From positions 62,001 to 126,000 of the forward strand of contig CAWJVZ010000004.1 in NCBI GenBank assembly GCA_963846475.1: a DNA stretch of 64,000 nucleotides, in the 5' to 3' direction. This document shows positions 54,571 to 63,673 of the stretch, piece by piece. The notes under the pieces are model-generated. The model saw only the letters and a program-made list of their open reading frames with translations, made no database searches and was not told the DNA's origin. Numbering within the stretch: position 1 is the first letter of the stretch; each line of letters begins with the position of its first letter. The stretch is from DASWJZ01 sp963846475. GTDB lineage: Bacteria; Pseudomonadota; Alphaproteobacteria; Rhizobiales; Afifellaceae. The translations under genes were made by a program, and so were the position numbers.

Positions 54571-55508
54571 GTGCAGGGTCTCTTCACCGACGCGTTCCTG
54601 ACTTCTCTCGTGCTCGGCGCGATTACGGCGGGCATTCCGCTGCTGCTCGCGGGCCTCGGCGAGCAGATCTCCGAGAAGGCGGGCGTTCTCAACATCGGCA
54701 TCGAAGGAATGATGCTGGTCGGCGCCTATTGCGGCTTCCTCGTCGCCTACAAGACAGAGTTCGATCTGGCTCGGCTTTCTCGGCGGCGCGGCGGGCGGCG
54801 CCGCAGTGGCGGCGCTGATGGCGATACTCTGCGTCCGCCTCGGCCTGAACCAGATCGTCATCGGCATCGCGCTGACGCTCGGCGCCGACGGCCTGACCGC
54901 GCTCCTGCACCACTTCCAGTTCAGCGCGACCTATCCACGCCTGCCCGGCGTGGCCACGCTAACAATCCCGCTTTTTGCTGAGATCCCGATCCTCGGGCCG
55001 GCGCTGTTCGACCGGCCGCCTATCGTCTACCTGGCTGTCGCCCTGGTCTTCGTGCTGGGATACGCCTATCGCCACACCAATCTCGGCCTCAATCTGCAGG
55101 CCGCCGGCGACAAGCCGGCGGCGCTGGACGCCGCGGGCGTCGACGTGGTGCTCACGCGCAGTCTCGCCGTGCTCGCGACCGGCGTTTCTGGCCGGCGTCG
55201 GCGGCGCCTTTCTTGCGGAGGTGGGCGCCGGCATCTTCGTCCCGTTCATGACCAACGGGGCCGGCTTCATCGCAATCGTGCTCGCCATGCTGGCGCGCGG
55301 CCGCCCGACCTGGGTGCTTTTCGGGGCGCTCCTGTTCGGCGCCTGCTTGTCGATGACCACCGCCCTGCAGGTCGCCGGCGTGGATATTCCCACCGACGTG
55401 ATCCAGATGCTGCCTTTCGCCGCCGTCATGGCCGTGCTCGTCGCTTTCGGCCGCCGGGCAAGCCTGCCGGCGGCGCTCGGCATTCCGTACGTCCGCGGGG
55501 CGCGCTGA
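54571..55508 (+). CDS. BMP-type ABC transporter permease 2, two frameshifts
   Basis: A second BPD_transp_2 permease (YufQ/NupC-like), about 312 residues when joined. Start at GTG 54571, 3 bp after the previous stop: QGLFTDAFLTSLVLGAITAG, IPLLLAGLGEQISEKAGVLN, IGIEGMMLVGAYCGF. A shift near 54770 continues with VRLGLNQIVIGIALTLGADG and GLNLQAAGDKPAALDAAGVD. A second shift near 55190 continues with FLAEVGAGIFVPFMTNGAGF and ends AALGIPYVRGAR. Frame breaks fall in GC-rich runs. The joined protein carries every expected motif. Confidence 0.82.
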
Positions 55509-55543
55509 TGCCCCAAGCCCGATGATCTCCAGGGGGTCCGATC

Positions 55544-56350
55544 ATGCCTGACACGAAAGTCTATCTGCTCGACGGCGGCTCGCTCGTTCTCGACGGGTTT
55601 CACATCTACTGGAACCGCGGTCCGGGCGGCGAGATCCGCTTCCCGGTCTATTCCATCCTGATCGAGCACAGCGAGGGTCGCTTCCTCGTCGACAGCGGCT
55701 ACGACTACGATCATGTCATGAAGGTGCTGCCCTTCGAGAAGCCGCAGCAGACGGAGGACCAGACCATTCCCGGCGCGCTGAAACTCCTCGGCCTCGAGCC
55801 GAAGGACATTGGCGTCGTCATCAACTCGCACTTCCATTTCGACCATGTGGGCGGCAACAAGTTCTTCCCGCACGCAAAGAAGATCTGCCACAAGGACGAG
55901 ATCGCCCAAGCGGCGAATTGCGAGGTGTTCGAGCACCTGGGCTATTCGGACCTCACCTTCTCGGCCGAAGCGGCGGAGGCGCGGGGGGCGGCCGCGCAGC
56001 TCCATCCCGGCACGACCAGGGAGAACTCGCGCTTCGAAACCATCGAAGGCGACGTGGAGATCGCCAAGGGCGTGCATCTCATCTTCACGCCCGGTCACGC
56101 CATCGGCCACTACAGCCTCATGGTGGAGTTCGCCAACCGCCGGCCGATCCTCTTCACCATCGATGCCGCCTACACGCAGAAGAACTTCGAGACGCTCTGC
56201 CAGGCGTCCTTCCATATCGATCCGGTCAAGGGCGTCGCATCGATGAAGCGCCTGAAGGAAATCGCCGCCAAGCACGACGCCGAGGTCATGTTCTCGCACG
56301 ACATGGAAAATTTCCGGACCTACCGGACCGGTGCGCATTATTACTCTTGA
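55544..56350 (+). CDS. 4-Pyridoxolactonase (metallo-beta-lactamase fold)
   Basis: A 268-residue zinc hydrolase that opens 4-pyridoxolactone to 4-pyridoxate. It has the MBL motif NSHFHFDHVGGNKFF (HxHxDH), further ligands His in TPGHAIGHYS and Asp in FTIDAAYTQK, and the C-terminal SHDMENFRTYRTGAHYY. DTKVYLLDGGSLVLDGFHIY and the pieces WNRGPGGE and HVMKVLPFEKP match what I recall of the M. loti enzyme almost residue for residue. It starts 35 bp after the BMP permease and is followed by the transaminase and pyridoxal dehydrogenase genes, the same trio as in M. loti. Confidence 0.9.
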   Translation: MPDTKVYLLDGGSLVLDGFHIYWNRGPGGEIRFPVYSILIEHSEGRFLVDSGYDYDHVMKVLPFEKPQQTEDQTIPGALKLLGLEPKDIGVVINSHFHFDHVGGNKFFPHAKKICHKDEIAQAANCEVFEHLGYSDLTFSAEAAEARGAAAQLHPGTTRENSRFETIEGDVEIAKGVHLIFTPGHAIGHYSLMVEFANRRPILFTIDAAYTQKNFETLCQASFHIDPVKGVASMKRLKEIAAKHDAEVMFSHDMENFRTYRTGAHYYS

Positions 56351-56380
56351 GGTATCGCTGCAGGAACGGAGGGAATGTCG

Positions 56381-57554
56381 ATGACGCAAGATCGCGGAGC
56401 CGACATTCACGCTGACATCAGGACCGGTAGACGCCTATCCGGCGGTGCTGCGCAACCTGTCGCGAACCGTCCTCTACGACTACGACCCGGCCTTCCAGAT
56501 GACTTACGAAAAGGTCAACGAGAAGGCGCAGGAGGCGATGCGCCTGTCCAATCCGCCGGTGATCCTGCACGGCGAGCCGGTGCTGGGGCTGGAAGCGGCG
56601 GCGGCTTCGCTCATCGCCCGCGGCGACGTCGTGCTCAACCTCGCCTCCGGCGTCTACGGCAAGGGCTTTGGCTTCTGGGCAAAGCGTTATTGCGCGGAGT
56701 TGGTGGAGATCGAGGTCGCCTACAACGATTCCATCGATCCGGCTGCGGTCGCCGCGGCGCTGAAGGCGCGGCCGGACATCAGGATCGTCTCGGTCTGCCA
56801 TCACGATACGCCGTCCGGGACGCTCAATCCCATCGAGGCGATCGGCCGCATCGTCGCCGATCACGGGGCTTACCTGATCGTCGACGCCGTCTCCTCCTTC
56901 GGCGGCATGGAGGTCCATCCCGAGGCCTGCAGTTCCGACATCTTCGTCACCGGTCCGAACAAGTGCCTGGGCTGCCCGCCGGGGCTTTCGCTGCTCGGCG
57001 TCAGCCGGCGCGCCTGGGACAAGATGAAGGCCAATCCCGACGCGCCGCGCGCCTCCATGCTGAGCATCCTCGATTGGGAGGAGGCGTGGCGGCACGACCG
57101 GCCGTTCCCCTTCACGCCTTCCGTTGCCGAGATCAACGGGCTCGATGCGGCGCTCGACCTCTATCTCGAGGAGGGGCCGGAGAATGTCTGGGCGCGGCAT
57201 GCCTTGACGGCCGCGGCCTGCCGCGCCGGCGTGAAGGCGATGGGCCTGAAAATCTGGCCGGCGCGCGAGGAGATCGCCTCGCCGACGACCACGGCGGTCA
57301 GGATTCCGGACGGCATCGCGGACGAGGCGCTGCGCAACGCGGTCCGGTCGCGTTACGGCGTGGCATTCTCCTCCGGGCGTGGCGAGACGCTCGGAAAGCT
57401 CGTCCGCATCGGGCATATGGGCCCGACCGCCAGGCCGCTCTATGCGGTGATCGCGCTCGCCGCGCTGGGCGGCGCGCTCAACAGCCTCGGGCGGAAAACG
57501 GATATCGGCGCCGGCATCGATGCCGCCATGGCGGTGATCGACGGGGCGCAGTGA
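56381..57554 (+). CDS. ppaT: Pyridoxamine-pyruvate transaminase, frameshift close to the start
   Basis: A fold-type I aminotransferase of the alanine-glyoxylate type that converts pyridoxamine and pyruvate to pyridoxal and alanine. Landmarks: GPVDAYPAVLRNLSRTVLYD, NPPVILHGEPVLGLEAAAAS, SVCHHDTPSGTLNPIEAIG, DAVSSFGGMEVHPEA, and FVTGPNKCLGCPPGLSLLGV with the catalytic Lys in GPNK. It agrees closely with the M. loti enzyme as I remember it. ATG 56381 lies behind GGAGGG but in a different frame. The coding frame upstream of 56421 reaches a stop at 56382-56384, so a single-base shift near 56385-56390 is likely. Confidence 0.88.
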
Positions 57555-57591
57555 TCGAGCCGATCCAGGAATGCTTCGAAGGAGGGTTGAA

Positions 57592-58338
57592 ATGGCAGGT
57601 CGTTTCGACGGGAAGACGGCGATCGTCACCGGAGCGGCGCAGGGCATCGGCAAGGCGATCGCCGCGCGGCTCGCCGGGGAGGGCGCCCGGGTCGTGGTTG
57701 CCGACGTGAACGAAGCCGGCGCCGCGAAGGTCGCCGAAGAGATCGGCAACGGCGCCTTCGCCGTGCATTGCGACGTGTCGGACGAGGCTTCGGTGACGGC
57801 TCTCCACGAGGCGGTGATGCAGAAGGCCGGGGGCGTCGACATCCTGGTCAACAACGCCGCCATCGTCCCCTTCATCGCCTGGGACGACGTCGATGCCGCC
57901 CATTGGCGCCGCATCATGGACGTGAACCTCACCGGCACTTTCCTGGTGGCGCGCGCCAGCTCCGACATCATGCGCAAGACCGGCACCAAGGGGCGGATCG
58001 TGAATATCTGCTCCAACTCGCTCTTCGCCGGCACGCCGAACATGGCCGCCTATGTCGCCTCGAAAGGCGGGGTCTTCGGCTTCACGCGGGCGCTTGCCAC
58101 CGAGCTCGGCAAATACGGCATCACCGTCAACGCCGTCACCCCCGGCCTGACCGAGACGGAGGGCGTCAAGGCAAGCCCGCACAACGAGGCGTTCGGTTTC
58201 GTCGAGATGCTTCAGGCAATCAAAGGGAAGGAGCAGCCCGAAGACGTGGCCGGCGCGGTGGCGTTCCTTGTTTCCGACGACGCGAGCTTCATCACCGGCC
58301 AGACGCTCAACGTCGACGGCGGCATGGTCCGCTGGTAG
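57592..58338 (+). CDS. pldh-t: Pyridoxal 4-dehydrogenase (SDR family)
   Basis: A 248-residue tetramer-type short-chain dehydrogenase that oxidises pyridoxal hemiacetal to 4-pyridoxolactone with NAD. The start at 57592 follows AAGGAGGG. SDR motifs: TGAAQGIGKAIAARL (coenzyme), LVNNAAIVPFIAWDDVD, catalytic Ser in NICSNSLFAGTPN and YVASKGG (Y-x-x-x-K). PNMAAYVASKGGVFGFTRAL, NAVTPGLTETEGVKASPHNE and AFGFVEMLQAIKGK are features I recall from the M. loti pyridoxal dehydrogenase. Last gene of the lactonase-transaminase-dehydrogenase set. Confidence 0.88.
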   Translation: MAGRFDGKTAIVTGAAQGIGKAIAARLAGEGARVVVADVNEAGAAKVAEEIGNGAFAVHCDVSDEASVTALHEAVMQKAGGVDILVNNAAIVPFIAWDDVDAAHWRRIMDVNLTGTFLVARASSDIMRKTGTKGRIVNICSNSLFAGTPNMAAYVASKGGVFGFTRALATELGKYGITVNAVTPGLTETEGVKASPHNEAFGFVEMLQAIKGKEQPEDVAGAVAFLVSDDASFITGQTLNVDGGMVRW

Positions 58339-58390
58339 CGGGTTGAAGATCGCCTGCCACTGCCGAGCGCCGGCGAGTACCCTGAACTCG

Positions 58391-58557
58391 TTGAAGCGTG
58401 ATACAGAAGGATCGTCATCCTCGGCCGAGCGAAGCGAGAGCCGAGGACCCAGTAGGGTCGTGCCGGGCTCTCTGGGTTCTCGGGTCTCCGCTTCGCTGCG
58501 CCCGAGAATGACGGCCTTAAAGGATTGCCCCCTGTATCTGGTAAAGTGAGGTACTAG
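58391..58557. repeat. Palindromic intergenic repeat, copy B (intact)
   Basis: About 165 bp related to copy A at 44881-46454: GTCATCCTCGG (58414-58424) and CCGAGAATGAC (58502-58512) form the outer inverted pair, and GAGGACCCAG and CTGGGTTCTC an inner one. It ends GTACTAG directly at the stop codon of the convergent exonuclease gene. Confidence 0.75.
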
Positions 58558-59397
58558 CTAGCTTCCGGGCTGTGCGAGAGCCTCAAGACGCTCGGCGAGC
58601 TGGTTCAGCTCCCAGGCGCGGACCAGGGTGGATGCTTCCGACCAGGTCGGCGTCTGGTCCTGCAAGGAGGGAAGAGGGGCCGAAGCGTCCATGGTCGCAA
58701 GCCGGCGGTAGAGGCGGAGCGCGTCGGCCTGGGCGGCGAAGCGTCCGGCGGCAAGCGCGTCCTCCAGCGTGCCGTAGGTGCGCAGCAGGCTCGCAGCGCC
58801 CTTCGCGCCGACGCCCTTCGCCCCCGGCAGCTTGTCCGAAGGGTCGCCGCGGAGCGCGATGAAATCGGGCACCTGCCGGGGCTCGACGCCGTAGCGTTCG
58901 CGCACCTCGGCCGGGCCGATGCGCGCCATCTCGCCGGCGCGCACCGGATGAACGATGGTCGTCGAGGGCGAGGCCAGCTGGAACGTGTCGCGATCGCCGC
59001 TCGCCACGATCGCGGACCCGCCGCGCCGCTCCTCCTCGGCGACGGCTGCGGCCAAAAAATCGTCGGCCTCGTATCCGGCCGCCTTGGCGTTGGCGAATCC
59101 GCAGGCCGCAACGAGCTCCGGAAGAGCCGCGAGCTGCTCGACCAGCTCGTCGTCGAACTCGCGCCCGCTCTGGTAATCGGGAAAAGCTTCGTGCCGATAG
59201 GTCGGCGCATCGAGCGTGTCCCAGCCGACCAGCACCGCCCTCGGCTGCTCGGTCTCATAGAGCCGCAGGAGGTAATTCGCGAAGCCGACGATTGCGCCGC
59301 CGCCGCGGCCGCCAGCCCGCCGGATCGACTTGGGTAGCCCATGATAGGCGCGATGGGCGAAAGAATCCCCGTCGACGACCAGCAGCGGCTTTGTCAT
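58558..59397 (-). CDS. Stand-alone 5'-3' exonuclease (Pol I N-terminal / FEN type)
   Basis: A 279-residue protein from ATG 59397 (MTKPLLVVDGDSFAHRAYHG). The metal-binding acidic residues of the PIN/FEN fold are visible: VVDGDSFAHR, DDELVEQL, EADDFLAAA, SGDRDTFQL. These are followed by the helix-hairpin-helix DNA-binding region FIALRGDPSDKLPGAKGVG and GAKGAASLLRTYGTL. It corresponds to the 5'-nuclease domain of DNA polymerase I but has no polymerase. Such single-domain proteins probably remove flaps or RNA primers. No linked repair genes are present. Confidence 0.88.
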   Translation of the reverse strand: MTKPLLVVDGDSFAHRAYHGLPKSIRRAGGRGGGAIVGFANYLLRLYETEQPRAVLVGWDTLDAPTYRHEAFPDYQSGREFDDELVEQLAALPELVAACGFANAKAAGYEADDFLAAAVAEEERRGGSAIVASGDRDTFQLASPSTTIVHPVRAGEMARIGPAEVRERYGVEPRQVPDFIALRGDPSDKLPGAKGVGAKGAASLLRTYGTLEDALAAGRFAAQADALRLYRRLATMDASAPLPSLQDQTPTWSEASTLVRAWELNQLAERLEALAQPGS

Positions 59398-59567
59398 CGG
59401 CAAAACGCTCCCGGCTCCGCGCATCAGATCGGCGACCGCTCCAGCGGCCGAATTTCGAGAGCGGTGTTCAGAGTCGCTTCACCCTCGTCTCGCGTCGTGT
59501 GGAACTCGTTAAGATTCCTTAGCGAACACCCCCCTAGGATGCCCGTCAAATTTGGGACGTCGATCTC

Positions 59568-60803
59568 ATGCGCTGTTTACGCAGGTTCCTCCGCGAGCAA
59601 GCGGGTGCGGCTGCGACTATCTTCGCGCTTTCGGCTCCGGTCATTTCCGGAAGCGCACTGCTGGCGGTCGACTTGGCGACGCTCGTGCGACAGCGAGCCA
59701 GCCTGCAGGACGTAGTCGATGCGAGCGCGCTGGCAGGCGCCAAGGAGCTTCACCTTTACCAGACCCGATATTCCGCCTTGCAGGAGAGCGTCCGCGAGCG
59801 TGCGCTCGCGCTCGCGTCGCAAAGGGGACTCGACAGCACGCATCCGGCCGTCGAAGTCAGCGTTGACGCAGAGCGGGGCACCGTCACCGTCGCCTCAGAG
59901 GCCGCCCCTGAAACGATTCTGCTGGGACCGCTGGGCTACCTGGACCGGATCGCCACCGTAGCGGTGGCGCGCGCCTTTGGCAGCGTACGGCTTTGCGTCC
60001 TGACACTCGATGGCGACGGCAGCCCTGCTCTCCACGGCACGAGCGGGGCCAGCCTGGAGGCGGCCGAGTGCGCGGTGCAGTCGAATTCCCGGGCCCCGAA
60101 CGGCATCGAGATCGATGGCCCGAGCAGCGTGACGGCGCGCGCCATCTGCTCGTCGGGCGGCGTGGAGGGCTCCGACTTCACGCCCGCCGCGGAGACGGAC
60201 TGTCCTCCCATCGAGGACCCCCTGGCCGGGCGGCCGGCGCCCGACCCGGGACCCTGCACGGCGAACGAGCTCACAATCATCCTGCCGCGCACGATTTCGC
60301 CGGGGCACTATTGCGGCGGGCTGACGCTCGGACCGACTGCGCTGGTGAGGGCGCAGCCCGGCGAATATGTGATCAGCGGCGGTCCGCTTGTGCTCGGCCC
60401 GGCCGCCTCGCTCACCGGCGACGGCGTGAGCTTCCGCTTCATCGATGAGCAATCGACCTTTTCCTTCGGGCTGGGCTCGATCGTGGAGCTCAGCGCGCCG
60501 ACCAGCGGGCCGATGGCCGGGTTTCTCTTCTATCAGGAGCCCGGTCTTCCGAAGGGCATGCAGTTCCTGATCGGGACCGACCTCGCCACCAAGCTTCTCG
60601 GGACGATCTACCTGCCGAGCGGCACGTTGAAAATCGACGTGCTGGGCCTGGTGGCGGCGGATTCGGCCTATACGGTGATCGTCGCGGATCGGCTCGACGT
60701 CAAGCGCGCCAATCTCGTCATCAATTCCGACTATGGAGCCACCGACGTTCCGGTGCCGCAGGGAGTCGGCCCAACCGGCGGGTCGGTGTCGCTGGCGCGA
60801 TAA
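59568..60803 (+). CDS. TadG-like pilus-assembly family protein
   Basis: A 411-residue protein. The N-terminus FLREQAGAAATIFALSAPVI, then SGSALLAVDLATLVRQRASL, is the TadE/TadG pattern: a short basic segment, one membrane helix, then 'Q-x-x-L-Q-x-x-x-DA-x-ALAGA' (LQDVVDASALAGAKELH). The remaining ~330 residues are extracytoplasmic with several Cys (LCVLT, ECAVQ, AICSS, DCPP, GPCTAN, HYCGG) and a beta-helix-like C-terminal part. Tad-type proteins help to assemble Flp pili, but no tad/cpa genes are in the window, so it may serve at another surface system. Confidence 0.75.
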   Translation: MRCLRRFLREQAGAAATIFALSAPVISGSALLAVDLATLVRQRASLQDVVDASALAGAKELHLYQTRYSALQESVRERALALASQRGLDSTHPAVEVSVDAERGTVTVASEAAPETILLGPLGYLDRIATVAVARAFGSVRLCVLTLDGDGSPALHGTSGASLEAAECAVQSNSRAPNGIEIDGPSSVTARAICSSGGVEGSDFTPAAETDCPPIEDPLAGRPAPDPGPCTANELTIILPRTISPGHYCGGLTLGPTALVRAQPGEYVISGGPLVLGPAASLTGDGVSFRFIDEQSTFSFGLGSIVELSAPTSGPMAGFLFYQEPGLPKGMQFLIGTDLATKLLGTIYLPSGTLKIDVLGLVAADSAYTVIVADRLDVKRANLVINSDYGATDVPVPQGVGPTGGSVSLAR

Positions 60804-60833
60804 GCGCAGCGTCCGGCGCAGCAAGAATGAGCT

Positions 60834-63629
60834 TCATGCCGCGTCGCTGGAAAGGGCCGGCATCGCCGATGCGCTGTCCGAATCCTTCGTCTTAAGCCGG
60901 GCGATCGCCTGAACTACGCGCCGGTATTCGGTCGACAACGCGTCGAGGACGGGATCGATCAGGATCGAACGGTCGCCCTGGCGGGCCCGCGCCTCCACCG
61001 TCTCGCAGTGCTGCGCCAGCGCCAGGGCGCCGATATTCCGGCTCGGCGATTTCAAAGCGTGCGCCTCGACCGCGACAAGCTCCAGATCGCCGGCGGCCAA
61101 GGCATCGTCCAGAGCCCGCCGGCGGGACGGAGCATGCGACATGAAAAGTCCTAGGAGCTTCACCAGGACTGCGTCGCTGCCCTTACCCAGTTCGCGGAAG
61201 CCGGCGAGGATGTCGGCGTCGAGGGGCTCCGCTTCTGATGGCGCGCGAGGCGTCCCGGAGGTCAGCGGACGGGAATTCTGCTCCGCGTTGATGTCCGTGT
61301 CATTGTCCGATGGGGCAGGGGCCCAGCGGCCGAGGCAGCGGGAGAGACTTTGGATCGTGATCGGCTTCAACAAATGGTCGTCCATGCCGGCGGCCTGCCA
61401 GGGTGCGCTCGCATCGGTGTGGGCGGTCAAAGCGATCACCGGCGTCCTCGCGGCGCCGGTCGTCTCCTCATGGCGGCGAATTGCGCGCGTCGCCGCAAAA
61501 CCGTCCATCACCGGCATGCTGCCGTCCATGAGCACGAGGTCGAACTTTTCCCTGCGAAACGCCGCGACGGCCTCGGCGCCGTCGGCGACGAGAGAGCACG
61601 TGGCGCCAAGCAGCGTCAGGACCTCTTTCGTGACCTCCAGATTGACCGGCGAATCGTCGGCGACGAGGACGCGAAGGTGCGGCCGCAAATAAGCCAGCGG
61701 TTCGGTTCCCTGGCTCTGCTCCGGGAGGGCGGCCGGGCGGGCTTGCCCGGCATCGGCCAGCAGGCTGGTCACGTCGCGCGAGATCAATGGCCTGGTGAGG
61801 TTTTGCCGGCGTTCGTCTAGCTCGGAAGCCTCGCCGGGGGTGGCGATGGATATCAGGCGGGCGGAGGGGATGCCGGCGGAGTCGCCATGGTGCAGAACAT
61901 CACGATGCTCGGCAAAGACCACATCCGCCCTCTTTGCAGCGCCGGCGGCCGTGTCGGAGGATAGGCCGACGATCTCGTAGCCGGCGTCAGCGAGACCGCG
62001 GGCAAGCGCCTGCCGTGTGGCCTCGCCGTCAACAGCGATCACGGCGCGCCGACGCTCTCCGGAAGTCTGACGTCCAGCCGGTAAATTCCTCTGCAGAACC
62101 CGCGCCCTTATCGTGAAAAGGAAGCGGGAGCCGTTTCCGGGAGTGCTCTCGGCCCAAATCTCGCCGCCCATCGCGTGCACGAGCCGCTGGCTGATCGAAA
62201 GGCCGAGCCCGGTCCCGCCGAAACGCCGCGTCGTCGAGCTGTCCGCCTGCGTAAACGCCTGAAAGACGTCGGCGAGCTTTTCGGCCGGAATGCCGATGCC
62301 CGTATCGGAAACGCAAAACTGCAGAACGCACACGTCCTCGTCGGGCCTTCTGCATTCGACATCCACGAAAACGTGGCCGCGCTCCGTGAATTTCAGTGCG
62401 TTGTTGACGAGATTGGAGACGATCTGGCTGAGGCGGACCGGATCGCCTTCCAGCAGGCCCGGAACATCGGACGCGATCGCGGCTGCGAGATCGAGATTCT
62501 TGGACGCCGCCCGCTCCCAGAAAAGGCCGAGCACGTCACCGATGATTTGTGCCGGGTCTATCCGCCCCTTTTCCAGCGTCAGCTTCCCGGCTTCGATCTT
62601 GGACAGATCGAGGATGTCGTTGATGATCGAGAGCAGTGTCTGGCCCGAGCGGGAGATGATCTCGGCATAGCGGAGCTGCCGGGCAGGCAGGTCGCCCCGC
62701 GCCAGCAGCTCCGCCACGACGAGCATTCCGTTCAGCGGCGTTCGGATCTCGTGGCTCATCGTCGCCAGGAAATCGGACTTGGCGCGATTTGCCGAGATTG
62801 CCACGTCGCGGGCGTCGGCGAGCTCGCGGGTGCGCTCCGAAACGGTCCGCTCCAGGCTCGCCCGATGTTCTTCCAACGCGGCATCGCGGCTGCCGATCTG
62901 ATCCAGCATTTCGTTGAAGGCATCGACGAGCTGGCCGGTTTCGTCGTCGGAGCGGCGGCGCGCCCGTTGCCCGAAATCGCTGGTGGCGCGGACGCGGTTC
63001 ATCGTCTCTGCGAGGTCGCCGAGGGGACCCGTGATCGAGCGCTGCAGACGCGCCGCAATGATGAGGCCGACCAGGATCGCGGCGCCTGCGCTCACGACCG
63101 CCGCGGCTGCGGCCTCCCGGAATCGCGCGAGGAGGTCGGAAGTATCGACGAGGAGGCTGAGCTGACCCACCTTTCGTCCGCCGCTGACCACATCGGCGCT
63201 CACGAAATAGGGGCGACCGAGCAGCATGCTCCAGAAATCGGGGCGCCGGGTCTCGGCTACGCCGCCAGACGTCAGCGCCACGCCCGTTCCGGCTTCGGCC
63301 AGAAGATCGCCCGTCGCGTCGCGGATTTCAGCGAAGCCTACCGCCGGAATCCGGCCGATCGAATCAAGCGCCTGGAGCGCCAGGGACCGGTCGCCCTGCG
63401 CGACCGCGTTGGCGACCACGGCAGCCAGAACCTGCGCCGTCGCCTGAGTTTCCGTAAGCTTGGCCTCGGCGAACCGGCTGAGCTCCCGATAGCTGCTGAC
63501 GATGAACGACAGAAATACCGCCGCGGCCAGCGAAGCGGCAATCAGCAATGCAAGTTTGGCTCGTATGGAACGAGCGCGGGGCACGAACACCAGAGATGGC
63601 CGCCAGCTACACCAATCCCGTTGTCGCAT
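60834..63629 (-). CDS. Hybrid sensor histidine kinase (BarA-like, HisKA-HATPase-REC-HPt)
   Basis: A 931-residue membrane sensor. TM1 is about residues 25-48, a periplasmic sensor part of ~130 residues follows, then TM2 (AAAAAVVSAGAAILVGLIIA) and HAMP. HisKA has FLATMSHEIRTPLNGML (phospho-His) and the ATPase domain has NLVNNALKFTERG, DTGIGIP and FGGTGLGLSI. A divergent receiver-like segment without a clear phospho-Asp is followed by a true receiver (VLVADDSPVNLEV, LVLMDGSMPVMDGF). A C-terminal HPt carries VEAHALKSPSRNIGA. It signals by a four-step phosphorelay. It is divergent from a response-regulator gene at 63674, the probable partner. Confidence 0.92.
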   Translation of the reverse strand: MRQRDWCSWRPSLVFVPRARSIRAKLALLIAASLAAAVFLSFIVSSYRELSRFAEAKLTETQATAQVLAAVVANAVAQGDRSLALQALDSIGRIPAVGFAEIRDATGDLLAEAGTGVALTSGGVAETRRPDFWSMLLGRPYFVSADVVSGGRKVGQLSLLVDTSDLLARFREAAAAAVVSAGAAILVGLIIAARLQRSITGPLGDLAETMNRVRATSDFGQRARRRSDDETGQLVDAFNEMLDQIGSRDAALEEHRASLERTVSERTRELADARDVAISANRAKSDFLATMSHEIRTPLNGMLVVAELLARGDLPARQLRYAEIISRSGQTLLSIINDILDLSKIEAGKLTLEKGRIDPAQIIGDVLGLFWERAASKNLDLAAAIASDVPGLLEGDPVRLSQIVSNLVNNALKFTERGHVFVDVECRRPDEDVCVLQFCVSDTGIGIPAEKLADVFQAFTQADSSTTRRFGGTGLGLSISQRLVHAMGGEIWAESTPGNGSRFLFTIRARVLQRNLPAGRQTSGERRRAVIAVDGEATRQALARGLADAGYEIVGLSSDTAAGAAKRADVVFAEHRDVLHHGDSAGIPSARLISIATPGEASELDERRQNLTRPLISRDVTSLLADAGQARPAALPEQSQGTEPLAYLRPHLRVLVADDSPVNLEVTKEVLTLLGATCSLVADGAEAVAAFRREKFDLVLMDGSMPVMDGFAATRAIRRHEETTGAARTPVIALTAHTDASAPWQAAGMDDHLLKPITIQSLSRCLGRWAPAPSDNDTDINAEQNSRPLTSGTPRAPSEAEPLDADILAGFRELGKGSDAVLVKLLGLFMSHAPSRRRALDDALAAGDLELVAVEAHALKSPSRNIGALALAQHCETVEARARQGDRSILIDPVLDALSTEYRRVVQAIARLKTKDSDSASAMPALSSDAA

Positions 63630-63673
63630 TCTCCATTAAAGAGAGAATTAATGCGTCCGGCGTAGCTAGGCTT

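Noticed and set aside
52984..54867. Long minus-strand open frame opposite the BMP permease
   Set aside because: Arg/His/Gln-rich composition typical of the reverse strand of a high-GC gene; no domain recognisable, while the plus strand encodes clear permease motifs.
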